DNA of 64,000 nucleotides from JAPSGB01 sp963775185 (GCA_963775185.1 CAVZIE010000032.1:682001-746000), one strand, 5' to 3'. Shown: positions 1 to 11,092, counted from the stretch's first letter. Notes: generated by a model not told the origin, from the sequence alone. Program-made: numbers and translations.

Positions 1-267
1 GCCCCGCGCCGACGGCTTGAGACACCACGACCTTCACGCTGCGAAGCAGCCCGAGACCGAAGCACAGGACCGAGAAGCCCGCGATGCCGCCGAGACCGAC
101 GCCTGCGAGCGCGGACGCCCCGAGCCGGCCGACGAACAGCGTGTCGGTCAGGGTCATGATGCTGAACGAGAGCATCGAGACCGCGATCGGCCACGCCAGC
201 CGCACCAGCTCGGGGAAGAGTCTGCGCTTCCAGAGCAGCCCTTGTTCTTGTCGTTTGCGATTCATGA
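1..267 (-). CDS. MATE-family efflux transporter, N-terminal fragment
   Basis: This is the first 89 codons of a minus-strand membrane protein that runs off the left edge of the window. The ATG lies at 267-265 and a GGAG ribosome site lies about 7 nt upstream. After a basic head (MNRKRQEQGLLWKRRLFPEL) comes RLAWPIAVSMLSF, then TLTDTLFVGRLGASALAGVG, the typical first two helices and loop of MATE (NorM/DinF-type) antiporters, which export drugs or metabolites using a Na+ or H+ gradient. The remaining ten or so helices are outside the window, so the substrate cannot be judged. The family call is fairly secure from the T-D-x-x-F-V-G-R/L-G motif. Confidence 0.8.
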
Positions 268-548
268 CGATTCTCCATGGGGTTGAACAAAACGAGAAAG
301 GCCGCGGGACCCGGGTGGGTGCCGCGGCAGGCGATCTGGCTTCTTTCCGCTATGTCAGCTCGTCATCGCGAACCGACCGCCCGCCGCGGACACGCACTGC
401 ACGCTGCCCGGGTCCGTGTGGACCGGGCACATGCGGGACGTGCTGCTGATGGCGAGGCGGTACATGAACGGTTCTCCGTGACGCCGGTGAGGATGATCCA
501 GCTCCCGGCGCGCGTCAAGCTGGAGGCCGCCCGCGGCGCCCGGGGCGC
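268..548. other. intergenic region between fadD-like gene and MATE gene
   Basis: About 280 bases with no convincing gene. A 36-codon minus-strand frame (465-355) starts ATG after an acGGAGaac ribosome-like site and contains two Cys residues. It could be a small peptide gene, but nothing else supports it. A GC-only palindrome GCGCCcggGGCGC (536-548) sits just beyond the stop codon of the acyl-CoA ligase gene and could fold, but it lacks a U-tract. Confidence 0.3.
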
Positions 549-2312
<1,764 letters not shown>

Positions 2313-2363
2313 CGCTCCTCCAGCGTTCCTGTCCGCGCCCCGCCCGGCGCCGAACGGCGCGGA

Positions 2364-2392
2364 AACATAGGGACAATGTCGCGCCAGGTCAA
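2364..2392 (-). promoter_or_regulatory. sigma-70-type promoter of the acyl-CoA ligase gene
   Basis: On the minus strand TTGACC (2392-2387) is followed after exactly 17 nt by TATGTT (2369-2364). The expected start of transcription near 2357 gives a leader of about 45 nt that carries the GGAGGAG ribosome site. Both hexamers are AT-rich islands in very GC-rich DNA. Confidence 0.6.
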
Positions 2393-2573
2393 TCGCCGCC
2401 TGATGCCGGTCAGGCGCGGGGGCCCCGCGCGCGCTCCAGCGAGCGCCCGGGCCCCACACGGACGCGCGCCGCACCGCGGCGGAGCGGGCGGAGGTGTCCA
2501 CCCCGCGCGCTATCGACGCTGATGATTGCGGGTGCGCATATGCGAGGGGCGCGACCAGGCGGATACTGCCGCC

Positions 2574-4334
2574 GTGACCGATGCGCCTGCTCGAAGCGAC
2601 CAGGATCTGGTGGGAGACCGAACGCTCCTGGTCACCATCGGAATGGGCGCCGTAGCGATCGCCTGCGTCGTGTTCGCTGTCCTGCGCTACGGCGTCCACC
2701 TCTCGACGGGTCGGGCCACGCCGTGGTGGGGCAACGCGGTCGGCGCCGGCGCGATCGCGTTGCTCTACCTCTGGTTCCGGCGCGACAAGCAGCGTCGTTC
2801 CACGGTCGCCGTGCACAGCACCGCGCTGGTCGCGACCGTCGCGCTGGTGATCCCGGCGGTCTACGGCATGTCCTCTTCCAAGTGGTGGCTGTCGCTGGTC
2901 GGCTTCTCGGTCCTGCTCATGGGTCGGCGGCGCGAGGCGATCGTGTGGAGCGTCGTCACGGTCGTGCTGGTTCCGCTCACCGCCCTGGTCGAGCACTGGG
3001 TCGTCGTGCCGAACGCAATCGGCGAACCGCGCGCCGAGACCGCGATGGCCGGGCTGTTCTACGTGCTGCTGCTGCTGGGGATCACCGCGGCGTTCCGGCG
3101 CGTAGCGGAGCAGCGGGCGCAAGCGTTGTCGCAGGCGCTGTCGTCGCTGGAGCAAGCGAATCGGGTGCGCGGGCGGTTCCTGGCGCACATGAGCCATGAG
3201 CTCAGGACGCCGCTGCATGGCGTGATCGCCATGACGGACGTCGCCAAGGCGGGCGACGCTTCGGACGCCGTGCGCGACCAGATCGAGACCGCGCAGCACT
3301 CGGCACGCGCGCTGCTGGCTCTGCTCAACAACGTGCTCGACGTGACCCGCGCCGATGCCGGTGCGCTCGAGCTCGATCCGCGACCGTTCTCGCTCCATGC
3401 CACGCTCCGCGACGCGTTGACTCCGCTCGCGGCCGAGGCGCGCGACAAGGGCATTGCCACGGTCGCGCGCGCGGACCCGGGGCTCGACGAGCGCCGCATC
3501 GGCGACAGCGTCCGCGTCGCGCAAATCGTCCTCAACCTGGTGAGCAACGCCCTGAAGTTCACCGACAGCGGGCGCATCGAGCTGCGCCTCTCTAGCGCCG
3601 CCGACGATCCCGATCGCGTCACCATCACCGTCTCCGACACGGGCCGCGGCATCGCGCCGGACAAGGTCGAGAAGATCTTCGAGCCGTTCGTGCAAGCGGA
3701 CGCGAGCGACGCGCGGCTCGGCGGAGCGGGCCTCGGGCTCGCGATCGTGCGCGAGCTTTCGCGGCGCATGGACGGCAGCGTGAGCGCCGAAAACCGCCCC
3801 GGGGGTGGCGCACAGCTCGTCGTCGAGCTGCGTCTCCCCCGCGAGCATCCGGACGCGCCATGTCCTGGCCCGGAGGATCTGCTGGTCGCTGCGCACGCCG
3901 CCGGGCCGCCCGCCGCGACGGCGAGCGCGCACGCGCTTCGCGTGCTCGTATGCGAAGACGATCCGATCAATCGCAAGGCCATGCGGGCCATGCTCGGGCG
4001 CTTCGGTCACGACGTCGTGCTCGCCGCAGACGGCGAACGAGCGCTGCAGATACTCGCGACCGAGCGCTTCGACGTGCTGCTCACCGACGTCGAGATGCCC
4101 GGCATCGACGGCTTCGAGCTGATTCGGCGGATCCGCGAGCAAGAGCGCACGGACGGCGGACGGCACTTGCCCATCATCGCCACCACCGCGCACGTCGGCG
4201 AAGAGCAGCGATACCGGCTCCTCGGCGTGGGCGCCGACGGGCACCTGCCGAAGCCGTTCGCGATGGCGGCGCTGGTCGCAGCGCTGGAGACGGCAACGCG
4301 CGCCTCGTCGCCGCCTCCAGAGGCCTCCGCGTGA
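2574..4334 (+). CDS. hybrid sensor histidine kinase/response regulator
   Basis: The frame opens at TTG 2526, but GTG 2574 after AGGCGG is the more likely start (586 aa). About five or six hydrophobic helices fill residues 20-185, with no recognisable periplasmic sensor domain. A HisKA domain follows, with the phosphoacceptor in FLAHMSHELRTPLHG. The HATPase_c domain shows NLVSNALKF (N box), DTGRGI (G1) and GGAGLGLAIVREL (G2). A C-terminal receiver domain carries the EDD acidic pair, LLTDVEMPG with the acceptor Asp, and the closing KPF. It would autophosphorylate and pass phosphate to its own receiver. No separate phosphotransfer or output protein is next to it, so the pathway is unknown. Confidence 0.92.
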   Translation: MTDAPARSDQDLVGDRTLLVTIGMGAVAIACVVFAVLRYGVHLSTGRATPWWGNAVGAGAIALLYLWFRRDKQRRSTVAVHSTALVATVALVIPAVYGMSSSKWWLSLVGFSVLLMGRRREAIVWSVVTVVLVPLTALVEHWVVVPNAIGEPRAETAMAGLFYVLLLLGITAAFRRVAEQRAQALSQALSSLEQANRVRGRFLAHMSHELRTPLHGVIAMTDVAKAGDASDAVRDQIETAQHSARALLALLNNVLDVTRADAGALELDPRPFSLHATLRDALTPLAAEARDKGIATVARADPGLDERRIGDSVRVAQIVLNLVSNALKFTDSGRIELRLSSAADDPDRVTITVSDTGRGIAPDKVEKIFEPFVQADASDARLGGAGLGLAIVRELSRRMDGSVSAENRPGGGAQLVVELRLPREHPDAPCPGPEDLLVAAHAAGPPAATASAHALRVLVCEDDPINRKAMRAMLGRFGHDVVLAADGERALQILATERFDVLLTDVEMPGIDGFELIRRIREQERTDGGRHLPIIATTAHVGEEQRYRLLGVGADGHLPKPFAMAALVAALETATRASSPPPEASA

Positions 4335-4379
4335 CCCCCGACAAGCAGCGCCGTCGCGTGCTACACCCGGCCTTCGCCC

Positions 4380-5825
4380 ATGCCGCGCTACGCCCTGGTC
4401 ACCTTCGGCTGCCAGATGAACCAGCACGACTCCGACCGCATCGGAGAGGTGCTGCGCGGCGCGGGCTATACCGAGGTCGCCGAGCCCGGGCAGGCCGACC
4501 TCGTCCTGCTGAACACGTGCAGCGTGCGCGAGAAGGCGGAGCAGAAGCTCCGGAGCGAGGTGGGCCGACTCGGTCGGCTGAAGCGCGAGCGGCCGGACCT
4601 GCTGATCGGCGTCGCCGGCTGCGTCGCCCAGCAAGAGGGCGAACAGCTGGTCAAGCGCATGCCACAGATCGATCTCGTGGTCGGGCCGGACAACATCCCG
4701 GACTTGCCCGCGCTGCTCGCGGAGCTCGACCTCGGCGCGCCGCCGCAGGTGCGCACGGTATTCGACGTGGACGCGCCGCATTTCCTCCGCGCCGTGCCCG
4801 CGCCGGGCCGACACAATCCCACGGCGTTCGTCACGGTGATGAAGGGCTGCAACGAGCGTTGTTCCTTCTGCATCGTGCCGCACACGCGCGGACCGGAGCG
4901 CTACCGCCCGGCGCAGGAGATCGTCGACGAGGTCGCGCGACTCGCTGGCGCCGGCACGCGCGAGGTCACGCTGCTCGGCCAGACGGTGAACAGCTACCGC
5001 GACCCGCAGGGAAAGCTCGCGCCGGCGCCCGGGGCAGGGGACAGCCGCTGGAAGCACACCGGCGGCGCGCGCGCGAAGGAGGACGAGAGCGAATTCGCCG
5101 CGCTGCTCCGCGCCATCGCGGAGCGCGTGCCGGCGCTGTCGCGCTTGCGCTACACCAGCCCTCACCCGCGCCACCTGACGGTGAGCCTGATCCGCGCCCA
5201 CCAGGATCTGCCGGTGCTCGCCCGGCACGTGCACTTGCCGGTGCAAAGCGGGAGCGACGCCGTGCTCAAGCGCATGCTCCGCCGCTATCGCGTCGCCGAG
5301 TATCTCGAGCGCGTGGACGCGCTGCGCGAGGCCGTGCCCGGCGTGACGCTGTCCACCGACGTGATCGTCGGCTTCCCGGGCGAGACGCGCGCCGACTTCG
5401 AGGCCACGCTCGCGTTGGTGGAGCGCGTCGACTTCGCGAGCCTGTTCGGCTTCATGTACTCGGTCCGGCCGCATACGCCCGCGCTGAAGCTCGCCGACGA
5501 CGTGCCGGACGCCGAGAAGAGCGCGCGCCTCGCGGAGCTGTTTGCCGCCAGCGAGCGCATCCGGCGCGTCCACCTGGGGTCGCGCGTCGGCGGCGTGCAG
5601 CGCGTGCTGGTCGAGGGCCCGGGCAAGGACGGCGGCTTCACCGGCCGCACCGAGCAGAACGAGATCGTGCATTTCGGCGCGCTAGGCGATCCCACGGGGG
5701 AGATCGTGGAAGTTTGCATCCGCAGCGCGTTCAAGCACTCGCTCGAAGGCGAGCTCGCGGACGAAGCCCGGCGCGCGCCGCTGGTGCGCGCACCACGTGC
5801 GCGCCGCGCGCTGCCCGTCGTGTAG
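4380..5825 (+). CDS. miaB: tRNA-2-methylthio-N6-dimethylallyladenosine synthase
   Basis: The radical-SAM methylthiotransferase MiaB adds the 2-methylthio group to i6A37 of tRNAs. The N-terminal UPF0004 domain has its three cluster Cys residues in FGCQMNQHDSDR, NTCSVREKAE and GCVAQQEGE. The radical-SAM cluster is CNERCSFCIVPHTRG, and a C-terminal TRAM-like region follows VEGPGKDGGFTGRTEQN. An insertion of about 25 residues rich in Gly, Pro and Lys sits between NSYRD and SEFAALLRAI. The length of 481 aa is slightly above the family norm because of it. No ribosome site is visible before ATG 4380; a TACACC box lies 12 nt upstream. The gene ends 6 bp from the stop of a convergent gene. Confidence 0.93.
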   Translation: MPRYALVTFGCQMNQHDSDRIGEVLRGAGYTEVAEPGQADLVLLNTCSVREKAEQKLRSEVGRLGRLKRERPDLLIGVAGCVAQQEGEQLVKRMPQIDLVVGPDNIPDLPALLAELDLGAPPQVRTVFDVDAPHFLRAVPAPGRHNPTAFVTVMKGCNERCSFCIVPHTRGPERYRPAQEIVDEVARLAGAGTREVTLLGQTVNSYRDPQGKLAPAPGAGDSRWKHTGGARAKEDESEFAALLRAIAERVPALSRLRYTSPHPRHLTVSLIRAHQDLPVLARHVHLPVQSGSDAVLKRMLRRYRVAEYLERVDALREAVPGVTLSTDVIVGFPGETRADFEATLALVERVDFASLFGFMYSVRPHTPALKLADDVPDAEKSARLAELFAASERIRRVHLGSRVGGVQRVLVEGPGKDGGFTGRTEQNEIVHFGALGDPTGEIVEVCIRSAFKHSLEGELADEARRAPLVRAPRARRALPVV

Positions 5826-5831
5826 CCACGC

Positions 5832-8105
5832 TCAGCGCCCGTTGGTTTCGTAGCGCAAGAGCGTGATGTTCTGGAGCGTGCCACCGGTGCCGATCGTTCC
5901 CGCGGCGATCAGCGCGCCCTCGCCCTGGTAGGTGCCGATGTTCGGCATGTAGATGCAGGTCTCGTCCGACTCGCACAGCCCGTTCTCGTTGCCGATGCCG
6001 TCGTCGAATTGTTCGTAGGCGTTCTTGAGGAAGGTCGACGTGCAGTCGCCGCTCGTGGCGTCGAACGTGCCATGCGAGTAGTCGCACGCGAGCTTGCTCG
6101 TCCAGGTCCAGTAGTGCTTGATCACGTCGTTGCCGGTGGGAAGCGGCGCGACGTCGCGCAGCAACGTGTCCGTCGTCTTCAGCGCGAAGTCCGGCCCCGC
6201 GAGCACGTTCGTGTCGCTGACGCCGTACAGGATGTTCAACCCGGTGCCGCCGATCCTGATGGTGCAGTTGTCGTCGATGGTTGGCGAGTAGCCGTTGCCC
6301 CCGGACGCGACCGGACCCCACCCACCGGTGTTGCAGTCGGTGACGACCTCGTCGACCCGGAGCAGGCCGGACAGGACCGCGTTGGCGCGGATGAAGAGGT
6401 CCGTGAAGCCCGAGCCGGTGATTGCCAGGTTGTGCGTTTTCGGAGGGTGAATGCCTTCCGTGAGCTCGACCCCGTCGGCAATGGACCCGGTGACGCGCGT
6501 CAGCACGCCCATCAGCGTGCCGTTGGAATGGATGCCGCCGTACCCGTTGCTCGAGATCGTACCGGCCAGCAGCACGCCGCCGCCGTTGCCCGTCGGACTC
6601 AGGTCGAGGCCGTGGTCGCCGGACTCCTGCGACAAGTGCACCACGACCGAGTCGTCGCCGATCCCGGCGCCGGTGCCGTACGTGTTGCGCACGATCGTCC
6701 GGTAGAACACGTTCGCCCGCGCCGAGGCGCCGCCCGTCGTGATCCCCGTTCCCTGCGAGCTGCCGAAGCTGATCTGCGGAACGTTCTGTACCAGGACGTC
6801 CTCGAGCAGATTGACCATCGAGTCCTCCAGGTCGAGGTACGCGCCGTCGATCGAGATCCCCTTGAATACGGAGTAGTCCGTGGTCCCGATCAGCATCGGA
6901 TTTCCGTTCAAGCTCACGTCGGAGATACGCAGCCCGACCTTCTTCGCGCCGCCCTTCGGAAGCAAGAAGCCGTGTTCCGGGTTGTTGGAGGCCGAGAGCT
7001 TGCGCAGGGTATCGTAGTTTCCGACCAGGCGGATCCCGACGTGCGCGTTGTCGTCGGAGAGCAGGTCATAGGCGATGTCCTGCGATCCATACAGATACAA
7101 GCCGTAGGACCCCACGGCGTTGTGCACCGCCACGTGGCGGATCTCGCAGTAGTCGCAGCTGAAGAAGACGCCCGTGTCCTGGTTGGTGGCGTCGACGTCG
7201 CCCTCGAACCAGAGGCGGGTCTTGTAGCTGGTCTCCACGATGCGTGCGTTGGTCACGCCGGACGGGCCCGACACGGTCGCGCCCGCGGCCACGACCAGCC
7301 CGACCGCGTCGGTGGTGATCTTGTACTTCGCCGCGGTGCTCTGGGTGACGAGGTAGATCGTGGTGGTGACGTCGAGGTTGCCGCCGTCGTTGTCCACGAC
7401 GAGAGGGTTCGTCCACCACACATCCGGAGCGGTCGTCACCGTCGTCGTGCCGTCGGTGGCGGTGAGGGTGTTGTCCTTCCAGCTCGCGCTCGCGAAGTCG
7501 ATCAAGTCGCGCAGGCCCATGCCGTCCTTCAGCCGGGTCGAGATGGCGCGAGGCGTGCCCTGCGAGTCGTCGCAGATCCAATCGAAGGCGCCCAGTGCAT
7601 CCGAGACGGTCACGCCCGCGCAGCTCGAAAACGCGCCGAGGGACGCCATGCGCAGCTCGCCGGCGTGCAGGCAGAGCTCCGGACCGGTGTTGAAGACCGT
7701 GGTGTCGCACGCGGTGTCGGTCGCGGTGTAGTGGTCGGTGCCGTCGTTCTTCACCCACTCCAGCCAGTCGCGGCCGTTGGACGGATAGAGCGGCCCGACG
7801 GCGGGAGGGCCGCCGGCATCCGCGCCGGCGGCGCCGGCCGCCCCCGCCGCGCCGGCGCCACCGGCCGCCCCCGCCGTCCCTCCGGTCCCCCCGGTCCCCG
7901 CCGTCCCCCCGGCCCCGGCCGTCCCCCCGGTCCCGCCGGTGCTGGCGTCGGCACCCGCGGATCCCCCGGTCGCGCCCGCGCCGGCACCGCCGTCGTAGGT
8001 GCTGCCGGAATCGGGCATCCGACCCGGCGACTTCGTGTCCTCGCCGCATCCCCACGCAGCGCACCCCACCGAGACCGCGACCCACCACCAGCAACGATGC
8101 CCCAT
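5832..8105 (-). CDS. secreted lipoprotein with Gly/Ala/Thr stalk and beta-helix domain
   Basis: The 757-residue protein starts at ATG 8105 behind a GGAGGAG site. A short signal peptide ends in a lipobox-like AAWGC, so Cys near position 19 would be lipidated. Residues 30-100 are a low-complexity stalk built of TGG, AGG and GAAG units, a style common in Polyangiales surface proteins. The remainder has the short repeated strands and Asn ladders (for example YGSQDIAYDLLSDDNAHVG) of a right-handed parallel beta-helix, as in pectate-lyase/NosD-like proteins. Such domains bind or cut polysaccharides, but no catalytic motif can be identified, so no enzymatic role is claimed. It is convergent with miaB. 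Confidence 0.75.
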   Translation of the reverse strand: MGHRCWWWVAVSVGCAAWGCGEDTKSPGRMPDSGSTYDGGAGAGATGGSAGADASTGGTGGTAGAGGTAGTGGTGGTAGAAGGAGAAGAAGAAGADAGGPPAVGPLYPSNGRDWLEWVKNDGTDHYTATDTACDTTVFNTGPELCLHAGELRMASLGAFSSCAGVTVSDALGAFDWICDDSQGTPRAISTRLKDGMGLRDLIDFASASWKDNTLTATDGTTTVTTAPDVWWTNPLVVDNDGGNLDVTTTIYLVTQSTAAKYKITTDAVGLVVAAGATVSGPSGVTNARIVETSYKTRLWFEGDVDATNQDTGVFFSCDYCEIRHVAVHNAVGSYGLYLYGSQDIAYDLLSDDNAHVGIRLVGNYDTLRKLSASNNPEHGFLLPKGGAKKVGLRISDVSLNGNPMLIGTTDYSVFKGISIDGAYLDLEDSMVNLLEDVLVQNVPQISFGSSQGTGITTGGASARANVFYRTIVRNTYGTGAGIGDDSVVVHLSQESGDHGLDLSPTGNGGGVLLAGTISSNGYGGIHSNGTLMGVLTRVTGSIADGVELTEGIHPPKTHNLAITGSGFTDLFIRANAVLSGLLRVDEVVTDCNTGGWGPVASGGNGYSPTIDDNCTIRIGGTGLNILYGVSDTNVLAGPDFALKTTDTLLRDVAPLPTGNDVIKHYWTWTSKLACDYSHGTFDATSGDCTSTFLKNAYEQFDDGIGNENGLCESDETCIYMPNIGTYQGEGALIAAGTIGTGGTLQNITLLRYETNGR

Positions 8106-8208
8106 ACGCTCCTCCGGGGTTCGAGGCTGCGGCGGACGTCCAGCGGCCACCATCCCGCGAACGCGGGATATCCGCGGCGACCCGGGCCGACCTGTGAGAG
8201 GATGGGGC

Positions 8209-9249
8209 ATGGGCTCGGTGGGACAGTTGCGTCCGCTGGTCGCGCTGCTGCGGCGTGGGCTCGTCACGCGGGGTGACGTCGACGAGTTCATGCATCTGCT
8301 GCGCGTGGCGGTCCGCGCGGACGCCATCGTCGCGGACACCGGTTGGGGCTTCGAGGACGGCCGCTGCCATCTGGACGTGCCGGCTGACTGGCGCGAGCTG
8401 TATGACCGCGAGCGGTTCATGGAGTGCGACCCGGCGCTCGCCAAGCTCACGACGGCGCCGCTCGGCACGTGGTACGTGGGCAGCCGCGATTCACCCACGA
8501 GCTACTTCGGTAGTCAAATGGAGGCGGCGTTCGTCGATCAGTTCAAGGAAGTCGCGGTCACCCGCGTCTCCGGAGCCCTGGACGAGAAGATCGCCGTGGT
8601 CGTGTATCGCGAACGCGCCGCGCGCGCGTTCAGCGACGACGAGATCGCGCTGCTCGAGCTGCTCTCGCCCCATTTCCATCGGGGGCTGGGCGGCGCGACC
8701 GCGCGTCGGGCGTTGCGCATGGGTCCGGGGGGCGCGCTGCATGACGTGCTCGACGGCGCGGACGGGACCGCCATGGTCTCGCTCCGCGACGGAAGCGTGA
8801 CGTGGTCGGCGACAGCGCGCGAGATGTGGCGCCGCCGCTTGGCCGTGACCACGCGCGCGGAGCTCGAGCGCGTCGGACGCATGGTCCACCGCGCGGCGCT
8901 GCGCTGCCTGGACGCCGTCGGCCCTCCCGAGTGCACCCTCCCCGGCGGCGTGCGCGCCACCGTCGTGTCCACGTCGGAGGACGAGGCGCTGGTCGTGTTC
9001 CAGAAGATCGAGACGCCCGTCGCCGTCCCTGGCACGTCGGTACTCGCTCCAGTGGAGGAGCTGCTGACGCCCCGGCAGCGCGAGGTCGCGCGGGCCCTGG
9101 CCCGTGGAGTCTCCGTGGGGCGCATCGCCGCCGATCTCGGGCTGCACGTCGAGACGGTGCGCGACCACCGCGACGCGGTGTACCGACGGCTGTGTATCGG
9201 GAGCCGCGCGGAGCTGGCCGCGCTGTTCGAAGCCCACTGGGCTCGCTAG
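8209..9249 (+). CDS. LuxR-type helix-turn-helix transcriptional regulator
   Basis: The 346-residue protein has a GerE/LuxR DNA-binding domain at the C terminus (LLTPRQREVARALARGVS followed by a recognition helix ending HVETVRDHRDAVYRRL). The first 270 residues resemble no autoinducer-binding or receiver domain; a compact alpha/beta region with WYVGSRDSPTSYF could be a GAF/PAS-like sensor. ATG 8209 is preceded by GAGAGG at 6-7 nt. The gene stands alone, divergent from the beta-helix lipoprotein, which it might control, but no operator is obvious. Its stop codon overlaps the end of the convergent gene by 4 bp. Confidence 0.8.
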   Translation: MGSVGQLRPLVALLRRGLVTRGDVDEFMHLLRVAVRADAIVADTGWGFEDGRCHLDVPADWRELYDRERFMECDPALAKLTTAPLGTWYVGSRDSPTSYFGSQMEAAFVDQFKEVAVTRVSGALDEKIAVVVYRERAARAFSDDEIALLELLSPHFHRGLGGATARRALRMGPGGALHDVLDGADGTAMVSLRDGSVTWSATAREMWRRRLAVTTRAELERVGRMVHRAALRCLDAVGPPECTLPGGVRATVVSTSEDEALVVFQKIETPVAVPGTSVLAPVEELLTPRQREVARALARGVSVGRIAADLGLHVETVRDHRDAVYRRLCIGSRAELAALFEAHWAR

Positions 9250-9941
9250 TCTCCGCTGCGACCGCCGCGGCGACCGCCGCCGAAGCCGATCTCGCCGCTG
9301 TCGCGCAGCGCGTGGTACTGGTCCAGCTGCTTCGCGTCGAGCACGCCGGCGAGCTTCTTCTCCGCATCCGCTTGCGCCTTGCGGCGTTGCTCGCGAAAGT
9401 CGGTGAAGCCGCCGTCGGCCTGGCTGTCCGGCGGACGAGTCATCGCCTGCTGCAGGATCTCGACGATCTTCTGCTTCTGCTCGTCGGTGAGCGAGAGCTT
9501 CTGTGCGAGCGTGTCGCCCCAGCGCTGCGCCATCGCGCTGCGGCGCTGCTCGCGGCGCGCCTCGCGATCGGCCTGCCGCTCGGAATCGATGTCGTCCATC
9601 ACGCTCCGCACGGCGGACTCGAGCGCGGGACGATCGGCCGTGGCTCGCGCGCCGCCGTCCTGCGCGCCGGCACCGAGCACCGCGCCATAGCCAGCGACCG
9701 CGCCGCGCGCGCGCTGGGCGCGACTCAGCGCAGCCACCTCGCGCTCGATCGTGTCGACGCGGTCGGCGAGATCGCCATCGTCCGCTTCGTTGTCGACCTT
9801 CGCGGGCTCGGGCTTCGCGCTCGTCTTCGGCGGCTTGTCCTCGACGTGATGCGCGACGAGTCCGCCCACCACACCGCCAACCAGTCCCGATGCCACCACG
9901 GCGGCCCACAGCATGCGTGTCACGCCCGGACCATGCCGCAT
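9246..9941 (-). CDS. membrane-anchored coiled-coil protein (Spy/CpxP-like region)
   Basis: A 231-residue protein of unknown function. One N-terminal hydrophobic helix (residues 10-32, with GLVGGVVGGLVA) would anchor it in the inner membrane. A Lys/Pro/Asp linker and then long charged helices follow. KLSLTDEQKQKIVEILQQA and VLDAKQLDQYHALRDSGEI resemble the LTxxQ-type helices of Spy/CpxP/ZraP periplasmic proteins, although sequence similarity is too low to assign chaperone function. The tail is GGGRRGGRSGD. The gene is convergent with the LuxR-type regulator and overlaps it by four bases. TAACGC lies 9 nt before the ATG, so the mRNA may lack a leader. Confidence 0.65.
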   Translation of the reverse strand: MRHGPGVTRMLWAAVVASGLVGGVVGGLVAHHVEDKPPKTSAKPEPAKVDNEADDGDLADRVDTIEREVAALSRAQRARGAVAGYGAVLGAGAQDGGARATADRPALESAVRSVMDDIDSERQADREARREQRRSAMAQRWGDTLAQKLSLTDEQKQKIVEILQQAMTRPPDSQADGGFTDFREQRRKAQADAEKKLAGVLDAKQLDQYHALRDSGEIGFGGGRRGGRSGD

Positions 9942-9970
9942 CCAGGCCGCGCGTTAATCGACGTCACATC

Positions 9971-9986
9971 GGGGGCGATCGCCCCC
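9971..9986. promoter_or_regulatory. perfect 16-bp palindrome in divergent intergenic region
   Basis: GGGGGCGATCGCCCCC is an exact inverted repeat between two divergent genes, just upstream of the -10 box of the carbonic anhydrase gene. It could be an operator or a hairpin; nothing in the window identifies a cognate protein. Confidence 0.35.
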
Positions 9987-9998
9987 GGGGCAATCCGC

Positions 9999-10004
9999 TA
10001 GACT
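9999..10004 (+). promoter_or_regulatory. -10 box TAGACT, leaderless-type start
   Basis: TAGACT lies 9 nt before ATG 10014, and no Shine-Dalgarno sequence is present. The same arrangement recurs at many genes in the window (see findings). Confidence 0.45.
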
Positions 10005-10013
10005 GCTGCGGCC

Positions 10014-10529
10014 ATGGCCGGATCGATCAAGTCCTTCGACGGTACCAAGCCCCACCTCGGCGACGGCGTCTTCATCGCCGACGGCGCGTTCGTCATCGGC
10101 GACGTCAAGCTCGGCGACGGCGTGAGCATCTGGTACGGCGCCGTGCTGCGCGGCGACGTCGGGTTCATCCGGATCGGCGCGCGATCCAACGTGCAGGATC
10201 TCGCCTGCATCCACACGACGACGGACGTCTCGAACACCATCGTCGGCGAGGACGTGACCATCGGACACGGCGCGATCATCCATGGCGGCATCATCGGCGA
10301 TCGGGCGCTCGTCGGCATGGGCGCGGTGATCCTCGACAACGCGGAGATCGGCGAAGAGAGCCTGATTGCCGCAGGCACGGTGGTGCCCCCGCGGATGAAA
10401 GTGCCGCCACGGGTGCTTGTCCGCGGTCAGCCGGGACGGGTCGTCCGCGCGCTCACGCCCGAGGAGGCGCGCCTCGGCATCGACGGCGCCGTTCACTACC
10501 TCGAGCTCGCGCGCAAGCACCGCGACTGA
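10014..10529 (+). CDS. gamma-carbonic-anhydrase family hexapeptide-repeat protein
   Basis: The 171-residue protein is a left-handed beta-helix trimer of the gamma-CA/YrdA/PaaY/CaiE group. Hexapeptide repeats run from GDGVFIADGAFVIG to about residue 125, followed by a C-terminal helix. Zinc-ligand-like His residues are in ACIHTTT and in TIGHGAIIHG, the expected spacing for the metal site between subunits. These proteins hydrate CO2 or are inactive structural relatives; the sequence alone does not decide. The start at ATG 10014 is fixed by the nearby TAGACT box and the lack of alternative starts. Confidence 0.9.
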   Translation: MAGSIKSFDGTKPHLGDGVFIADGAFVIGDVKLGDGVSIWYGAVLRGDVGFIRIGARSNVQDLACIHTTTDVSNTIVGEDVTIGHGAIIHGGIIGDRALVGMGAVILDNAEIGEESLIAAGTVVPPRMKVPPRVLVRGQPGRVVRALTPEEARLGIDGAVHYLELARKHRD

Positions 10530-10618
10530 GCCGGCGCGGGCGTCCACGGCTCGCGATTTCCCCGCCCGACGCGCACGGCTTGCTGTTACGCTCCGGCGCA
10601 ACTGCAGGAGGAGCTCAG

Positions 10619-11092
10619 ATGCAAGGTGGATACGGGCAGCCAGGGTGGGGTCAGCAGCCAGGGGCTGCTCCGGCGTACGGGCCTCCGTCGGGGGGACAAG
10701 TGGGGGGCGGCGGCGCCTACGAGTTCACGCCGGATCAGGACCAGAAGATCGCCAAGCTCGGCACGATGCTCACGGTCTCCGGCATCCTGCAGATCGTCTG
10801 GGGACTCGGCCAGGGCGCGACCAGCTGGATCTTCGGCCTGGGCCAGTGGCTCTACAACGCGCCGATCTCGCTCGCACTGATCATCATCGGCATCATGCTG
10901 TTTCTCGCCGGCTCGTCGTTCAAGAAGATCAAGACCACGCAGGGCAATGACATCGGCCACTTGATGGACGCCCTGAACAAGCTGAACACCGCGACCATCG
11001 TCCAGATCGCCGGCTTCGTCGTGGCGATGCTGCTCGGCATCGTCGTGGTGATCCTGGTCGCTGTGCTCGGCGTGCTCGTCGCAGCGTCGTAG
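10619..11092 (+). CDS. small membrane protein with Gly/Pro/Gln-rich N terminus
   Basis: A 157-residue protein of unknown function. ATG 10619 is preceded by an excellent AGGAGGAG site, unlike most neighbours. Residues 1-35 are disordered (MQGGYGQPGWGQQPG). Three hydrophobic segments follow: near 50-70 (TVSGILQIVWGL), 78-98 (ISLALIIIGIMLFLAG) and 125-152 (IAGFVVAMLLGIVVVILVAV). A short polar loop KKIKTTQGNDIGHLMDALNK lies between the second and third. Such Pro/Gly/Gln-headed multi-TM proteins are frequent in Myxococcota; no role is claimed. Confidence 0.75.
   Translation: MQGGYGQPGWGQQPGAAPAYGPPSGGQVGGGGAYEFTPDQDQKIAKLGTMLTVSGILQIVWGLGQGATSWIFGLGQWLYNAPISLALIIIGIMLFLAGSSFKKIKTTQGNDIGHLMDALNKLNTATIVQIAGFVVAMLLGIVVVILVAVLGVLVAAS

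Noticed and set aside
355..465. 36-residue ORF between the MATE and acyl-CoA ligase genes
   Set aside because: It has an ATG and a GGAG-like site but no recognisable sequence features, and the chance of such a frame in GC-rich DNA is high. Recorded only as part of the intergenic entry.
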